Shown here in pieces: positions 17,853 to 27,015 of a DNA stretch of 64,000 nt. The DNA is taken from NCBI RefSeq assembly GCF_030123405.1, contig NZ_CP126110.1, positions 3,720,001 to 3,784,000 of the forward strand. The letters are read 5' to 3'. Origin of the DNA: Neobacillus sp. WH10. Lineage in GTDB: Bacteria > Bacillota > Bacilli > Bacillales > Cytobacillaceae. The notes under the pieces were generated by a model. It did no database searches. It was not told the origin of the DNA and saw only the letters and a list, made by a program, of their open reading frames with translations. A program made the translations under genes and the position numbers. Numbering within the stretch: position 1 is the stretch's first letter; each line of letters begins with the position of its first letter.

Positions 17853-19200
17853 TAATTTCTCTCTCCTTTATATTCTCCACATTACAGAAAAGACTCCCAT
17901 CCGTTAATTGAATCTGAACATGCTCGTTTACTTTTACTTGTTTTACACTTTTCACAAGAATGTTTTCTTCTGTATAAGCCAAACTATAACCGCGCTCCAT
18001 TATTTTCAATGGACTCAATGCTTGTAAGGTTGAAAGAATTCGGTCAAAGTTGGTTTGTTTTTTTGAGAGAATTTGAATCATAGAACGGTTCATGGCTTTT
18101 TGCATTCGATCAAAACTTGTTTTTGCTTCTCGAATTGCTTCGTTAGGATGGTTCCGTTGCAACCGTTTATGCAGAATCTCATGCTGACCTTTTTTTAAGA
18201 TAGATAATCTAGAAGTTCCACGAACTAGCATCTCTGTTAATTTGTCAAGCTGTTCAAGTTTTTGTTCATAAAGACGGTGTGGATAGCGAAAGGCATATGA
18301 TTTTTGAACACGGTTTAAGCGTTCTTTTTCAAACTTGAATTTCCCATTCATCGCACGGAGCAAGCGTGTTTGCCGTTGCAAAATCCTGTCCATTAACTCT
18401 TCCAAATGTGGAACAGCTAATTCTGCAGCACCAGTTGGTGTAGGAGCACGTAAATCAGCAACAAAATCAGCAATTGTAAAATCTGTTTCATGACCAACAG
18501 CTGAAATAATCGGAATCTTAGATGCAAAAATAGCACGAGCGGTTAGTTCTTCATTAAAGGCCCACAGTTCCTCGATCGAGCCTCCCCCACGTCCCACAAT
18601 CAACACATCAATATCCTTCATGTTATTTGCCTGTTCAATTGCCTTCACTATGGAGGGGGCTGCCTGATCACCTTGGACAAGTGCCGGGAATACAAGAATA
18701 TTTGCTATTGGATAACGTCTTTTAATTGTTGTTATTACATCTCTTATTGCAGCTCCTGTAGGAGAAGTAATGACGCCAACTGTTCTTGGATACAAAGGAA
18801 TAGCCTTTTTAGTTTCAGATGCGAATAATCCTTCTGCCTCAAGTCTTTGTTTTAACTGCTCATAGGCTAAAAACAATTCTCCAATGCCATCTGGCTGCAT
18901 TTCTTTTATATAAATTTGGTACTGGCCGCTAGGTTCGTATACAGTGATATCACCTTTTACAATCACCTTCATCCCATTTTCAGGTGAAAACTTCATGAAG
19001 CGGGACTGACTAGCAAACATCACAGCAAGAATTCGGGCTTTCTCATCCTTTAATGTAAAATACATATGTCCGCTCGAATGCTGTTTAAAATTTGAAATTT
19101 CCCCTCTTACATGAACATCATGTAAATGCGGGTCGGCATCAAATTTCCTTTTTATGTATTTGGTTAAAGCATTTACCGATAGATATCTTTGCTCCTGCAT
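17842..19200 (-). CDS. xseA: Exodeoxyribonuclease VII large subunit
   Basis: 452 aa catalytic subunit degrading single-stranded DNA to oligonucleotides. N-terminal OB-fold (about 1-100, VRGEISNFKQHSSGHMYFTLKD), catalytic domain with TSPTGAAIRDV, GRGGGSIEELWAFN and SAVGHETDFTIADFVADLRAPTP, then a C-terminal coiled coil. ATG at 19200 after AAGAGGAACTTGTT. Part of folD-xseA-xseB-ispA. Confidence 0.96.
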   Translation of the reverse strand: MQEQRYLSVNALTKYIKRKFDADPHLHDVHVRGEISNFKQHSSGHMYFTLKDEKARILAVMFASQSRFMKFSPENGMKVIVKGDITVYEPSGQYQIYIKEMQPDGIGELFLAYEQLKQRLEAEGLFASETKKAIPLYPRTVGVITSPTGAAIRDVITTIKRRYPIANILVFPALVQGDQAAPSIVKAIEQANNMKDIDVLIVGRGGGSIEELWAFNEELTARAIFASKIPIISAVGHETDFTIADFVADLRAPTPTGAAELAVPHLEELMDRILQRQTRLLRAMNGKFKFEKERLNRVQKSYAFRYPHRLYEQKLEQLDKLTEMLVRGTSRLSILKKGQHEILHKRLQRNHPNEAIREAKTSFDRMQKAMNRSMIQILSKKQTNFDRILSTLQALSPLKIMERGYSLAYTEENILVKSVKQVKVNEHVQIQLTDGSLFCNVENIKEREISDQ

Positions 19201-19289
19201 AACAAGTTCCTCTTCTCACCAATTAGCAAAACTGTCCTTATCTATAATAAAGTGAAATTCAACCATAATAGATAAGGACAAGAGTCTGC

Positions 19290-20147
19290 TTAATTTAGGT
19301 CTAAACTTTCAGCTGCGGATTTAAGTGTATTGTACATAAGCATCGTAATGGTCATAGGACCTACTCCTTTTGGTACTGGAGTGATATATCCTGCTTTCAT
19401 AGACACCTCATCAAAAGCTACATCACCGCAAAGCTTTCCAGATTCATTGCGGTTAATGCCTACATCAATTACGACTGCGCCATCTTTTACATGTTCTGCC
19501 TTAATAAAGTTTGGAATTCCAACTGCAGCAACAAGGATATCCGCATGTTTTGTATGGAACATTAAATCTTTCGTTTTTGAATGACAATATGTTACAGTTG
19601 CATGTTGATTAAGGAATAATTGTCCTACAGGCTTGCCGACAATATTGCTTCTTCCAACCACAACAACATGCTTCCCTGAAATGGAAATACCTGTTTCTTC
19701 AAGTAACACCATAATTCCGTAAGGTGTACATGGCAAGAAAGCATTTTGTCCAGTCATCATCCTGCCAATATTAATCGGATGGAAACCATCGACATCCTTT
19801 AATGGAGAGATGGATTCAATTACCTTTTTTTCATCAATATGCTTTGGAAGTGGGAGCTGGACCAAAATACCATGAATCTCAGGGGCTACGTTCAATTCTG
19901 CAATTTTTGCGAGTAATTCCTCCTCAGATACCTCTTCTTGCATTTCAATTAATAAAGAGTACATACCAAGTTCTTTACATGCTTTTTCTTTACTTGTTAC
20001 ATATGTCCGAGATGCATGATTATTTCCTACGAGAATAACGGCTAATCCTGGTGTAACACCCTGACTTTTAAGGTTTTCAACCTCTTCAGCAATTTCTAAT
20101 CTTTTTTTTGAGGCGATTTCTTTTCCATTAATAATTTGAGCAGTCAT
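19290..20147 (-). CDS. folD: Methylenetetrahydrofolate dehydrogenase/cyclohydrolase FolD
   Basis: Bifunctional enzyme of one-carbon metabolism linking 5,10-methylene-THF and 10-formyl-THF, NADP-dependent. 285 aa. Conserved TYVTSKEKACKELGM, LVQLPLPKHID and VVVGRSNIVGKPVGQLFL, and the C-terminal GVGPMTITML. Of two near ATGs, the one at 20147 lies 8 nt after AAGGGGAG and gives the usual MTAQIINGK beginning. Confidence 0.95.
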   Translation of the reverse strand: MTAQIINGKEIASKKRLEIAEEVENLKSQGVTPGLAVILVGNNHASRTYVTSKEKACKELGMYSLLIEMQEEVSEEELLAKIAELNVAPEIHGILVQLPLPKHIDEKKVIESISPLKDVDGFHPINIGRMMTGQNAFLPCTPYGIMVLLEETGISISGKHVVVVGRSNIVGKPVGQLFLNQHATVTYCHSKTKDLMFHTKHADILVAAVGIPNFIKAEHVKDGAVVIDVGINRNESGKLCGDVAFDEVSMKAGYITPVPKGVGPMTITMLMYNTLKSAAESLDLN

Positions 20148-20182
20148 TGTCATTTCTCCCCTTATCCCGAGAACCCAATCAA

Positions 20183-20581
20183 TTAATTAGTAAGAAGCTT
20201 TTGTTTCACCTTCGAAAGAACACCATTAATAAACTTACTTGATTGGTCATCCCCATAAATTTTAGCTATCTCTATCGCTTCATCTAAAATAACATTTTCC
20301 GGAACTTCATTTCGGAAATATTTCAATTCATATGTAGCAATTCTTAATAAATTTCGATCAACCGTTGCTAATCGGTCGAGTGACCATTTTTCAAGATTTT
20401 GCATGATTAATTCATCAATTTCAGCTTTATGCTCAATAACCCCTAGAACTAGTTTTGATAGATACTCGTCACCTGCCTCCCCTTCCAAAACATGTTCAAT
20501 TGCTAATGATGGTTCAGTGTTACTTACATCGATTTGAAAAAGAGCCTGTAGTGCTTTTTCCCTAGCTGTTCTTCTTTTCAT
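20183..20581 (-). CDS. nusB: Transcription antitermination factor NusB
   Basis: 132 aa helical RNA-binding protein of the rRNA antitermination complex (RRTAREKALQALFQIDVS, LDEAIEIAKIYGDDQSSKFINGVL). ATG at 20581 after AAGGAGTTAACGGTATA. Located between yqhY and folD, as in B. subtilis. Confidence 0.95.
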   Translation of the reverse strand: MKRRTAREKALQALFQIDVSNTEPSLAIEHVLEGEAGDEYLSKLVLGVIEHKAEIDELIMQNLEKWSLDRLATVDRNLLRIATYELKYFRNEVPENVILDEAIEIAKIYGDDQSSKFINGVLSKVKQKLLTN

Positions 20582-20742
20582 TATACCGTTAACTCCTTTA
20601 GTTATATTAAATTATTTTTGTCGATATTTCATACATGAATTGTAATTAAAGCAAATAAGCTTGCTTGTACATAAAAAGATAATAGCATAACTAAATGAGA
20701 ATCGCACACTAAGGTTGATTTTTTATTATTTAGAATCATTTA

Positions 20743-20777
20743 ATAAAAAAAACCAAAGGAATCATTCCCTTGGTTCA
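20743..20777 (-). terminator. Terminator after accBC-yqhY
   Basis: GAACCAAGGGAAT/ATTCCTTTGGTT on the minus strand followed by a run of eight T. It sits directly after yqhY. Confidence 0.8.
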
Positions 20778-20782
20778 ATATA

Positions 20783-21190
20783 TTAAAGTTCTGAATCAAT
20801 CTCAAGTTCATTCTTTTGCGCTTCAAATTGAATTCCTACAACGTGAATGTTTACTTCCTCTGCATCTAATGCCGTCATATTTAGCAGTGCTTGACGAATA
20901 TTATCCTGTATTTTGCCTGCAACACTCGGAATAGAAATGCCGAACTTCATTAAACAATACACATCAACTTTTATTCCTGATTCAGTTAGTTCCACTTTCA
21001 CGCCTTTACCGTGGTTTTTTTTCCCTAAGCGTTCTACAACACCAGTAGCAAAATTGCCGCGCATACCTGCTACACCTTCAACCTCGGAAGCAGCAATCCC
21101 TGCAATAACCTCAATTACTTCAGGAGCAATTTCAATTTTCCCATGTCCATTATTTCCATGATCCATTTCCAAGACACTAAACTCGCTCAT
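20783..21190 (-). CDS. yqhY: Asp23/Gls24 family envelope stress protein YqhY
   Basis: 135 aa DUF322 protein (IEIAPEVIEVIAGIAASEVEGVAGM, and later VKVELTESGIKVDVYCLMKFG). In B. subtilis YqhY is tied genetically to acetyl-CoA carboxylase, and here it follows accBC by 18 bp with a good GGAGGTGTACTAA site. No membrane segment or signal peptide. Confidence 0.92.
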   Translation of the reverse strand: MSEFSVLEMDHGNNGHGKIEIAPEVIEVIAGIAASEVEGVAGMRGNFATGVVERLGKKNHGKGVKVELTESGIKVDVYCLMKFGISIPSVAGKIQDNIRQALLNMTALDAEEVNIHVVGIQFEAQKNELEIDSEL

Positions 21191-21208
21191 TTAGTACACC
21201 TCCAGATA

Positions 21209-22564
21209 TTAGATAGACTTCATCACATCATGCAATTCCAGAAATTTTGTATTAAAGCTGCCTTCTACAAATTTTTCATGCTCAAGCAATTTTAAATGAA
21301 ACGGTATCGTGGTATGGATGCCTTCAACAACAAACTCACTTAAGGCACGTTTCATTCTTGATATTGCTTCATCCCTGGTGCTGCCATATGTTATGACTTT
21401 CGCAATCATGGAATCGTAGTAAGGCGGAATCGTGTATCCTGGATAAGCTGCTGAATCAATACGAACACCTAATCCACCAGGCGGTAAATACATATTAATT
21501 TTCCCGGCAGAAGGGAGAAAGTTCTTCTCAGGATTTTCTGCATTTATCCGGCATTCGATTGCCCATCCTGTAAAAGTGACATCCTGCTGATTAATTGTTA
21601 GTTTTTCGCCGCTTGCCACTCGAATCTGCTCTTTTACCAGGTCTATTCCAGTGACCATTTCTGTTACGGGATGCTCCACCTGAATCCTTGTGTTCATTTC
21701 CATAAAATAAAATTTACGATTGCGGTAGTCATATATAAATTCTACCGTGCCAGCACCTGAATAATCAACTGCTTTTGCAGCTTTTACTGCTGCTTCACCC
21801 ATTTCAGAGCGAATTTCTCCGTCTAAGGCAGGTGAAGGCGTTTCTTCAAGAAGCTTTTGCAGCCTGCGTTGGATGGAGCAATCTCTTTCTCCTAAATGAA
21901 TGGTGTTACCGTAAGTATCACCTAGGACCTGAATTTCAACATGGCGGAAATCCTCAATATATTTTTCTATGTATACGCCAGGGTTTCCAAATGCCGTTAA
22001 AGCTTCTTGCTGGGTAATATTTATGCCTTTTATTAATTCCTGTTCATTTTTAGCCACGCGAATGCCTTTACCGCCTCCGCCTGCAGTCGCTTTTATTATT
22101 ACCGGGTATTCAATCTTCTTAACAAGTTCAAGTGCTTCATCGATATCATTTATGATTCCAGTTGAACCAGGAACAATTGGAACGCCGGCTTCACGCATTG
22201 TTTCTCTTGCAATATCCTTTGTACCCATTTTTGTGATGGCCTCAGGACTTGGGCCCACAAATGTAATATTACATTCGCGGCAAAGTTCTGCGAAATCTGC
22301 ATTTTCAGCCAGGAAACCATAGCCTGGATGAATGGCATCACAGGCAGTCAGCTTAGCGACACTAATAATATTTGTTACGTTTAAATAACTGTCTTTTGAT
22401 GGTGTGGGTCCAATACAATAAGCTTCATCTGCCAATTGGACATGCAATGCCTCACGATCTGCTTCGGAGTAAACAGCTACGGATTCAATGCCCATTTCTC
22501 GACAGGCACGTATAATCCTCACTGCAATTTCTCCTCTGTTTGCAATTAACAGTTTTTTTATCAT
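21209..22564 (-). CDS. accC: Acetyl-CoA carboxylase, biotin carboxylase subunit
   Basis: 451 aa ATP-grasp enzyme that carboxylates biotin on AccB. N-terminal KKLLIANRGEIAVRIIRACREMGI, the glycine-rich ATP lid KATAGGGGKGIRVA near 160, catalytic EMNTRIQVEHPVTEM near 288. It follows accB by 14 bp. Confidence 0.97.
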   Translation of the reverse strand: MIKKLLIANRGEIAVRIIRACREMGIESVAVYSEADREALHVQLADEAYCIGPTPSKDSYLNVTNIISVAKLTACDAIHPGYGFLAENADFAELCRECNITFVGPSPEAITKMGTKDIARETMREAGVPIVPGSTGIINDIDEALELVKKIEYPVIIKATAGGGGKGIRVAKNEQELIKGINITQQEALTAFGNPGVYIEKYIEDFRHVEIQVLGDTYGNTIHLGERDCSIQRRLQKLLEETPSPALDGEIRSEMGEAAVKAAKAVDYSGAGTVEFIYDYRNRKFYFMEMNTRIQVEHPVTEMVTGIDLVKEQIRVASGEKLTINQQDVTFTGWAIECRINAENPEKNFLPSAGKINMYLPPGGLGVRIDSAAYPGYTIPPYYDSMIAKVITYGSTRDEAISRMKRALSEFVVEGIHTTIPFHLKLLEHEKFVEGSFNTKFLELHDVMKSI

Positions 22565-22578
22565 CCTGTTACCGCTCC

Positions 22579-23094
22579 TTACTCAGGCTTTACTAAAAAT
22601 AAAGGCTGTCCGTATTCTACTAATTGGCCATTTTTAACAAGTACTTCAACAATTTCACCGTTTACCTCTGCTTCAATCTCATTGAATAGTTTCATCGCTT
22701 CTACGATACAAACGATGGAATCCTTTGAGACCTTAGAACCTGCTTTTACATATACGTCTGATTCTGGGGTTGGCGAGGCATAGAAAGTTCCCACCATAGG
22801 CGAGGTTATTTTGTGTAAATTTGCAGTATCCGCCGGCTTCAACGATTCTTCCTTAGTAGTCTCCTGTATAACTCCTTGAACTGGGGCAGAAGTTGCTGCA
22901 GCAGCGACAGGAGTTGGTTGGACAACCGGTGCTATTTCACCTACGGGTACTGCCGGACTCACTTGTGAAACAATTGTGGTTGAGGTATTTTTCTTCATTT
23001 TAATTTTTGAACCGTCATATTCATATTCAAATTCATCAATACTAGACTGGTCAACTAATTTAATTAATTCACGAATTTCTTGTACTTTTAACAT
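22579..23094 (-). CDS. accB: Acetyl-CoA carboxylase biotin carboxyl carrier protein
   Basis: About 171 aa. N-terminal MLKVQEIRELIKLVDQSS, a Pro/Ala-rich linker, then the biotinyl domain with target lysine in VEAMKLFNEI. The ATG at 23094 follows AAGGAGTGTAACTCA and matches the family beginning; the eight extra codons up to 23118 lack a site. Carrier for the first committed step of fatty acid synthesis. Confidence 0.96.
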   Translation of the reverse strand: MLKVQEIRELIKLVDQSSIDEFEYEYDGSKIKMKKNTSTTIVSQVSPAVPVGEIAPVVQPTPVAAAATSAPVQGVIQETTKEESLKPADTANLHKITSPMVGTFYASPTPESDVYVKAGSKVSKDSIVCIVEAMKLFNEIEAEVNGEIVEVLVKNGQLVEYGQPLFLVKPE

Positions 23095-23139
23095 TGAGTT
23101 ACACTCCTTGTACAACATTAATTAGGACTTACTACTAAT

Positions 23140-23169
23140 ACTATACGATAATATTAAGTAATAGTTCAA
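23140..23169 (-). promoter_or_regulatory. Promoter of accB-accC-yqhY
   Basis: Minus-strand TTGAAC and TATAGT with an 18-bp spacer, about 45 bp before the accB ATG. The remaining gap to 23403 holds the spoIIIAH terminator and no gene. Confidence 0.6.
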
Positions 23170-23311
23170 TATTTTAAATCCGAAGTATATGAACATTTCA
23201 CTATTTGCCCCCTATCATCATAATCTTTTTATGATAAAAAAGGAATTTTGAATGTTCCAATCACCTCAAATGAATAGTTTCCCCTATGCATAATGTTATT
23301 AAACAATGGAA

Positions 23312-23337
23312 AAAAGGAAAGTCTAGACTTTCCTTTT
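23312..23337. terminator. Terminator after the spoIIIA operon
   Basis: Perfect palindrome, arms AAAAGGAAAGTCT and AGACTTTCCTTTT, with A/T runs on both sides, about 65 bp after the spoIIIAH stop. Confidence 0.75.
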
Positions 23338-23403
23338 AATGAATTAATTCATAGGACTTTGAGAATTCTATCTTCAGCGCTTAGGGGCTTCCAGGTTTCT
23401 TAG

Positions 23404-23955
23404 TTATTTTGACGGCTGGTATTCAACTGTTACATAATTGGTTTCGTCAATTTCTTTTTTCACTTCTAGCATAATCTTGTTGGCCTCTGAGGCGGAAGGC
23501 TTTTTCTTAGATTTAACCGTTACAATTACTTTCGGTCCGTCGGCTCTAACAAGGACATCATCAAAACCCATTGTTTTAATAAAAGATTCAAGCAATTGTT
23601 CACTTTGGGCTGTTTTATTTAATTGATCCATTTGGTCTTTCACTTTGCTTTTTTCATCTGGTGAAAGATCAGTGGAGGCTATCTCGTCTGTAAATTCTTC
23701 TTGCTGCTTGCTGCGTTGGTCCTCGAGCTTCATTCGAAGATCTTCAAATGCTGCATCACCTGCTACAGAAGTTACAACTGTTTTTCCGTCTTTGGTTTCT
23801 GTTTTTGTTTTACCTTGATTTTGATCTTTAGGCTTTTGTTGTACAGCAGCAATGTCTTTGTTCTTTTGCTCAGGAGACGTAATGTAATAAACCGATAACA
23901 CAACTACTAAACTCAACATTGTTAATAACCAAACAGTTTGTTTTTTCAAAAGCAT
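23404..23955 (-). CDS. spoIIIAH: Stage III sporulation protein AH
   Basis: 183 aa, single N-terminal TM (KKQTVWLLTMLSLVVVLSVYYI) and a C-terminal YscJ/FliF-like ring-forming domain. In the mother-cell outer forespore membrane it binds forespore SpoIIQ across the intermembrane space. ATG at 23955 follows AAGGGGGATTTCCTAT; upstream codons overlap spoIIIAG and are not used. Last gene of the operon. Confidence 0.95.
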   Translation of the reverse strand: MLLKKQTVWLLTMLSLVVVLSVYYITSPEQKNKDIAAVQQKPKDQNQGKTKTETKDGKTVVTSVAGDAAFEDLRMKLEDQRSKQQEEFTDEIASTDLSPDEKSKVKDQMDQLNKTAQSEQLLESFIKTMGFDDVLVRADGPKVIVTVKSKKKPSASEANKIMLEVKKEIDETNYVTVEYQPSK

Positions 23956-23971
23956 ATAGGAAATCCCCCTT

Positions 23972-24622
23972 TTATTTTTTAGGCATGACAGCAACTCGAT
24001 GGCTTGGCACTCCTAAAGCCCGAGTGACTGCTTCCCTAATCCATTTTTTTACCTCGATATTATCTGCTCCCTTTGCAACCACAAGTACACCGCGAATCTC
24101 AGGCTTTTTGGTTTCTACAACAATTGGAACCTCTTTTTCTCCTTCACGGATAATGACCAGTTGTTCATCTGTTGAAGAATCTACAACCTTACGCTGCCCG
24201 CCTTCACGATCCGTTTCATCTGTTGCTTGTGATTTGGTCACCCTATTTTTCTCAAGTATTTTCTTATCAGTTGAATCTATTGTCACCAAAACGGTAACAT
24301 CATCATCCCCCAGCATTTCCTGTAAGGCTTTCTTCATCTGATTTTCATATTTTTCCTCATATTCAGCAATCGCCTTATTGCCGGAACTCTTTTTCATACC
24401 GAATGCCGGAACATCTTCAGAAGGTGCTTTTTCGTTCGTTGCCGTGGGTAACGAAGCAGGATTTGTGCCATTTTTAAATAAAATATTCCCTGCAAGCATA
24501 AACGCGGCACCAATACATAGGACAAGGAGCATATATTGGTACTTACCGAGTTTCTTATCGCCCTTATCATCCTGTTTGAATATATTTTTGAGCCACGATA
24601 ATGGTCCTTTGTTGTTATCCAT
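23972..24622 (-). CDS. spoIIIAG: Stage III sporulation protein AG
   Basis: About 216 aa, N-terminal TM (YMLLVLCIGAAFMLAGNILF) and a ring-building domain with MLGDDDVTVLVTID and a C-terminal VTRALGVPSHRVAVMPKK. Forms the large ring of the mother cell-forespore channel. ATG at 24622 overlaps the spoIIIAF stop by 8 nt, with a GGGGGGATT site. Confidence 0.93.
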   Translation of the reverse strand: MDNNKGPLSWLKNIFKQDDKGDKKLGKYQYMLLVLCIGAAFMLAGNILFKNGTNPASLPTATNEKAPSEDVPAFGMKKSSGNKAIAEYEEKYENQMKKALQEMLGDDDVTVLVTIDSTDKKILEKNRVTKSQATDETDREGGQRKVVDSSTDEQLVIIREGEKEVPIVVETKKPEIRGVLVVAKGADNIEVKKWIREAVTRALGVPSHRVAVMPKK

Positions 24623-25244
24623 TCTTCTTTTTAATCCCCCCTTCAATCAAAACTTCCACTGCTTCCTCTGTTACGTTCCATTTCTGTGAAAGAAATGCGG
24701 CGATTTTTTCTGTTTCTTCTGTTGATCCTTTGGTTGGAAGAGGTTTTTCTGTGTTTATTTCGATTTGCTTAATTGCCTCGACTGTCTTCACGCCATGTTC
24801 TGGCTGTTTTAGGTGAACCAAAACCTTTTGGAGGTTTTCAGGGAATGTTTGGTCGCTTTTATCATTTATGGCTAGATCAATTTTTTCAATCTCCAATCCG
24901 TATTGTTCCATCAACTCCTCCTTAACGCCTTTTTTTAGCTGGACAGCCAATTCTTCTAAAATATATGCATGTTGTGAGGCTTGTATTTCTTTTTTCTTAA
25001 AATCTATTAAATTTTTCATATTTTTTTCTCCCGGAGATTGAAATGAAGGAATAGAACCAAGTGCTGATTCAAAGTCCTTGGAGATCAATTTAAAGATAGG
25101 GGCAAGAATAATCGCAATTAAGAGCAGACCTGTAACCATCTTGGTATATTTTTGCATGCTAGAATTTGGCAGCAGCATATCAATGACAGTAGCTAACAGG
25201 ATAAAAAGAATAATATTCGTTACCCACTCTCTCAAAAACTCCAT
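24615..25244 (-). CDS. spoIIIAF: Stage III sporulation protein AF
   Basis: 209 aa, two N-terminal TM segments (WVTNIILFILLATVIDMLL and TGLLLIAIILAPIFKLI), then a soluble domain. Component of the SpoIIIA-SpoIIQ feeding apparatus. ATG at 25244 after GATAGGGGGG; 13 bp after spoIIIAE. Confidence 0.93.
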   Translation of the reverse strand: MEFLREWVTNIILFILLATVIDMLLPNSSMQKYTKMVTGLLLIAIILAPIFKLISKDFESALGSIPSFQSPGEKNMKNLIDFKKKEIQASQHAYILEELAVQLKKGVKEELMEQYGLEIEKIDLAINDKSDQTFPENLQKVLVHLKQPEHGVKTVEAIKQIEINTEKPLPTKGSTEETEKIAAFLSQKWNVTEEAVEVLIEGGIKKKNG

Positions 25245-25257
25245 TCTAATTTCCCCC

Positions 25258-26457
25258 CTATCTCATCATCATCGTTAAATTTCCAGCCGCCACAATAACT
25301 GTAATACTTAAAAAGAACATCAGTGACACAATCCCCAGGGCAGCAAAGACGTAAATGACGCTTTTACTGATAATATCAAGACATTTAATCACCGGACCGC
25401 CGCCTAGAGGCTGAAGGAGAGCTGCAGCAAATTTATAAATAAAAGCAATCATTAATATTTTAATAGCTGGAAAGGCGACAATAATGAGCAGGATGGCAAC
25501 ACCTGCAATGCCAACTGAATTTTTTAAAAGCACCGATGCACTTACGACTGTATCTGTGGCATCGGTAAACATTCTCCCAATGACAGGAATGAAGTTTCCT
25601 GTTACGAATTTCGCAGTTCTTATTGCTACGCCATCTGTTACAGCTGCTGATGCACCCTGTACAGAAATAACCCCAAGAAAAATCGTTAAGAAAAGCCCCA
25701 TTAACCCGATGCTCCAGTTTCTTAAAAGAGCAGCTAATTGTGACACCTTATATTGTTCAGACATCGTGCTGACAATACTGAGCAAGGTGGCTAAAAAGAG
25801 GAGCGGCAGGATCACATATTGCATAAACATTCCGCTTATATTCATTAAAAATAAAATGACTGGATGAAAGAATGCCGCAGATACAAGCCCTCCTGAAGCG
25901 GCTATTAGCGCAAGCAGGAGAGGAACAAGTGCAAGGACAAAGGAAGTCATCGTCCCAATTGCTTCATTTGTATACCTGATCGAGATATGAAAACTATTAA
26001 GAGCTAGGATGACCAGAACCATATACACAATGGAATAGGCAACCTTACTAATAGCGCTCTTCTCGAAAGCATTTTGCATGGATTGAAGAAACATACTAAA
26101 AATTGTTAACAAAATTAATGATCCAAGTAATTTTCCATTCGCAACAAACTCATGAAAGACAAACTTTAATGCTGCCAGCCCCCATTGTTTAAATGAGAAT
26201 TTTTTATCGCCTTTAACGAAATCATATAAGCTGCCTTTTTGGCTTTCCGGAAGAAAACCGCCATATTTATTGGTAATATCCTCCCAAAAATGTTTTAGTT
26301 CGGTTAAGTCCAAAGTTTTAAGCTGTTCATCTACCAATTCCTGTGGAGAAAGCGGATTAGAGGTGTCTTTAGATTCTTCGGCAGCTTGGACATTTGGAAT
26401 AAACAAAAAATAAATAAGAAGAACGATGGTAGGAATAATCTGCAGCCTCTGCTTCAA
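25258..26457 (-). CDS. spoIIIAE: Stage III sporulation protein AE
   Basis: 399 aa polytopic membrane protein with an N-terminal signal peptide ending near VQAAEES, about seven to eight TM segments and GGGPVIKCLDIIS near the C terminus. Essential channel component. TTG start at 26457 behind AAAGAGGTGTAAAAA. The 152-bp gap before it holds a dispersed repeat. Confidence 0.94.
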   Translation of the reverse strand: MKQRLQIIPTIVLLIYFLFIPNVQAAEESKDTSNPLSPQELVDEQLKTLDLTELKHFWEDITNKYGGFLPESQKGSLYDFVKGDKKFSFKQWGLAALKFVFHEFVANGKLLGSLILLTIFSMFLQSMQNAFEKSAISKVAYSIVYMVLVILALNSFHISIRYTNEAIGTMTSFVLALVPLLLALIAASGGLVSAAFFHPVILFLMNISGMFMQYVILPLLFLATLLSIVSTMSEQYKVSQLAALLRNWSIGLMGLFLTIFLGVISVQGASAAVTDGVAIRTAKFVTGNFIPVIGRMFTDATDTVVSASVLLKNSVGIAGVAILLIIVAFPAIKILMIAFIYKFAAALLQPLGGGPVIKCLDIISKSVIYVFAALGIVSLMFFLSITVIVAAGNLTMMMR

Positions 26458-26461
26458 TTTT

Positions 26462-26605
26462 TACACCTCTTTAGAAAAGCGTAAGCGCCCATTTTCTGAC
26501 GTATAGACTGGAGCACTCCGAATGAGATAAAGGAAAATCGAAAAGCGGAAGCGCCTTGAACAGGGGCTTATGCCCCCGAGCCCCTGGGCGCTGGAGCTAG
26601 ACAAT
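26462..26605 (-). repeat. MITE-like repeat in the spoIIIAD-spoIIIAE gap
   Basis: Contains GAAAAGCGTAAGCGCCC, GAAAAGCGGAAGCGCCTT, the hairpin arms CAGGGGC/GCCCCTG and GGGCGCTGGAGCTAGAC. The CGGAAGCGCCTT and GGCGCTG(G/T)AGC parts recur in reverse orientation at about 46350-46460. It is GC-rich compared with its neighbours and encodes nothing. Confidence 0.75.
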
Positions 26606-26609
26606 TGTC

Positions 26610-26999
26610 TTAGCTCGGAATTAGTTTGATAATGGTCTCAATCAAAACAGTTAATATAGGTATCGCCATGGCGAGAATGATGATTTTTCCTGCTAATTCA
26701 ATTTTGGAGGCAATTGCTCCCTGGCCTGCATCCTTGGTGATTTGGGTGGCAAATTCGGCAATATAGGCAATTCCAATGATTTTAAGGATCGTTTCAACAT
26801 AAACCATATTTACCTTTGCGTTCACTGCCAGCTTTTCAAGCATATGAATAATTTCAAAAATCTTATCTACTAAAAAAAGAAAAATAGCACAGCCAACAAA
26901 AACGACTAAAAGAAAGGCAAAATTAGGTTTTTGCTCTTTAATAATTAAAGCAAGAAAGGTTGCGATAAGAGCCACTCCGACGATTTTTATGATTTCAAT
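26610..26999 (-). CDS. spoIIIAD: Stage III sporulation protein AD (apparent ATT start)
   Basis: About 129 aa membrane protein with four TM segments; the conserved stretch VNMVYVETILKIIGIAYIAEF and the following TKDAGQGAIASKIELAGK are clear. The first ATG/GTG/TTG in frame is GTG at 26975, but it lacks a ribosome binding site and cuts off conserved N-terminal residues (IEIIKIVG aligns with IDIVQIVG of B. subtilis as recalled). ATT at 26999 lies 7 nt after AAAGGGGGG and restores near full length, so a rare ATT start is proposed. GTG at 26975 remains the alternative. Confidence 0.88.
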   Translation of the reverse strand: MEIIKIVGVALIATFLALIIKEQKPNFAFLLVVFVGCAIFLFLVDKIFEIIHMLEKLAVNAKVNMVYVETILKIIGIAYIAEFATQITKDAGQGAIASKIELAGKIIILAMAIPILTVLIETIIKLIPS

Positions 27000-27015
27000 C
27001 GTAAAGCCCCCCTTT

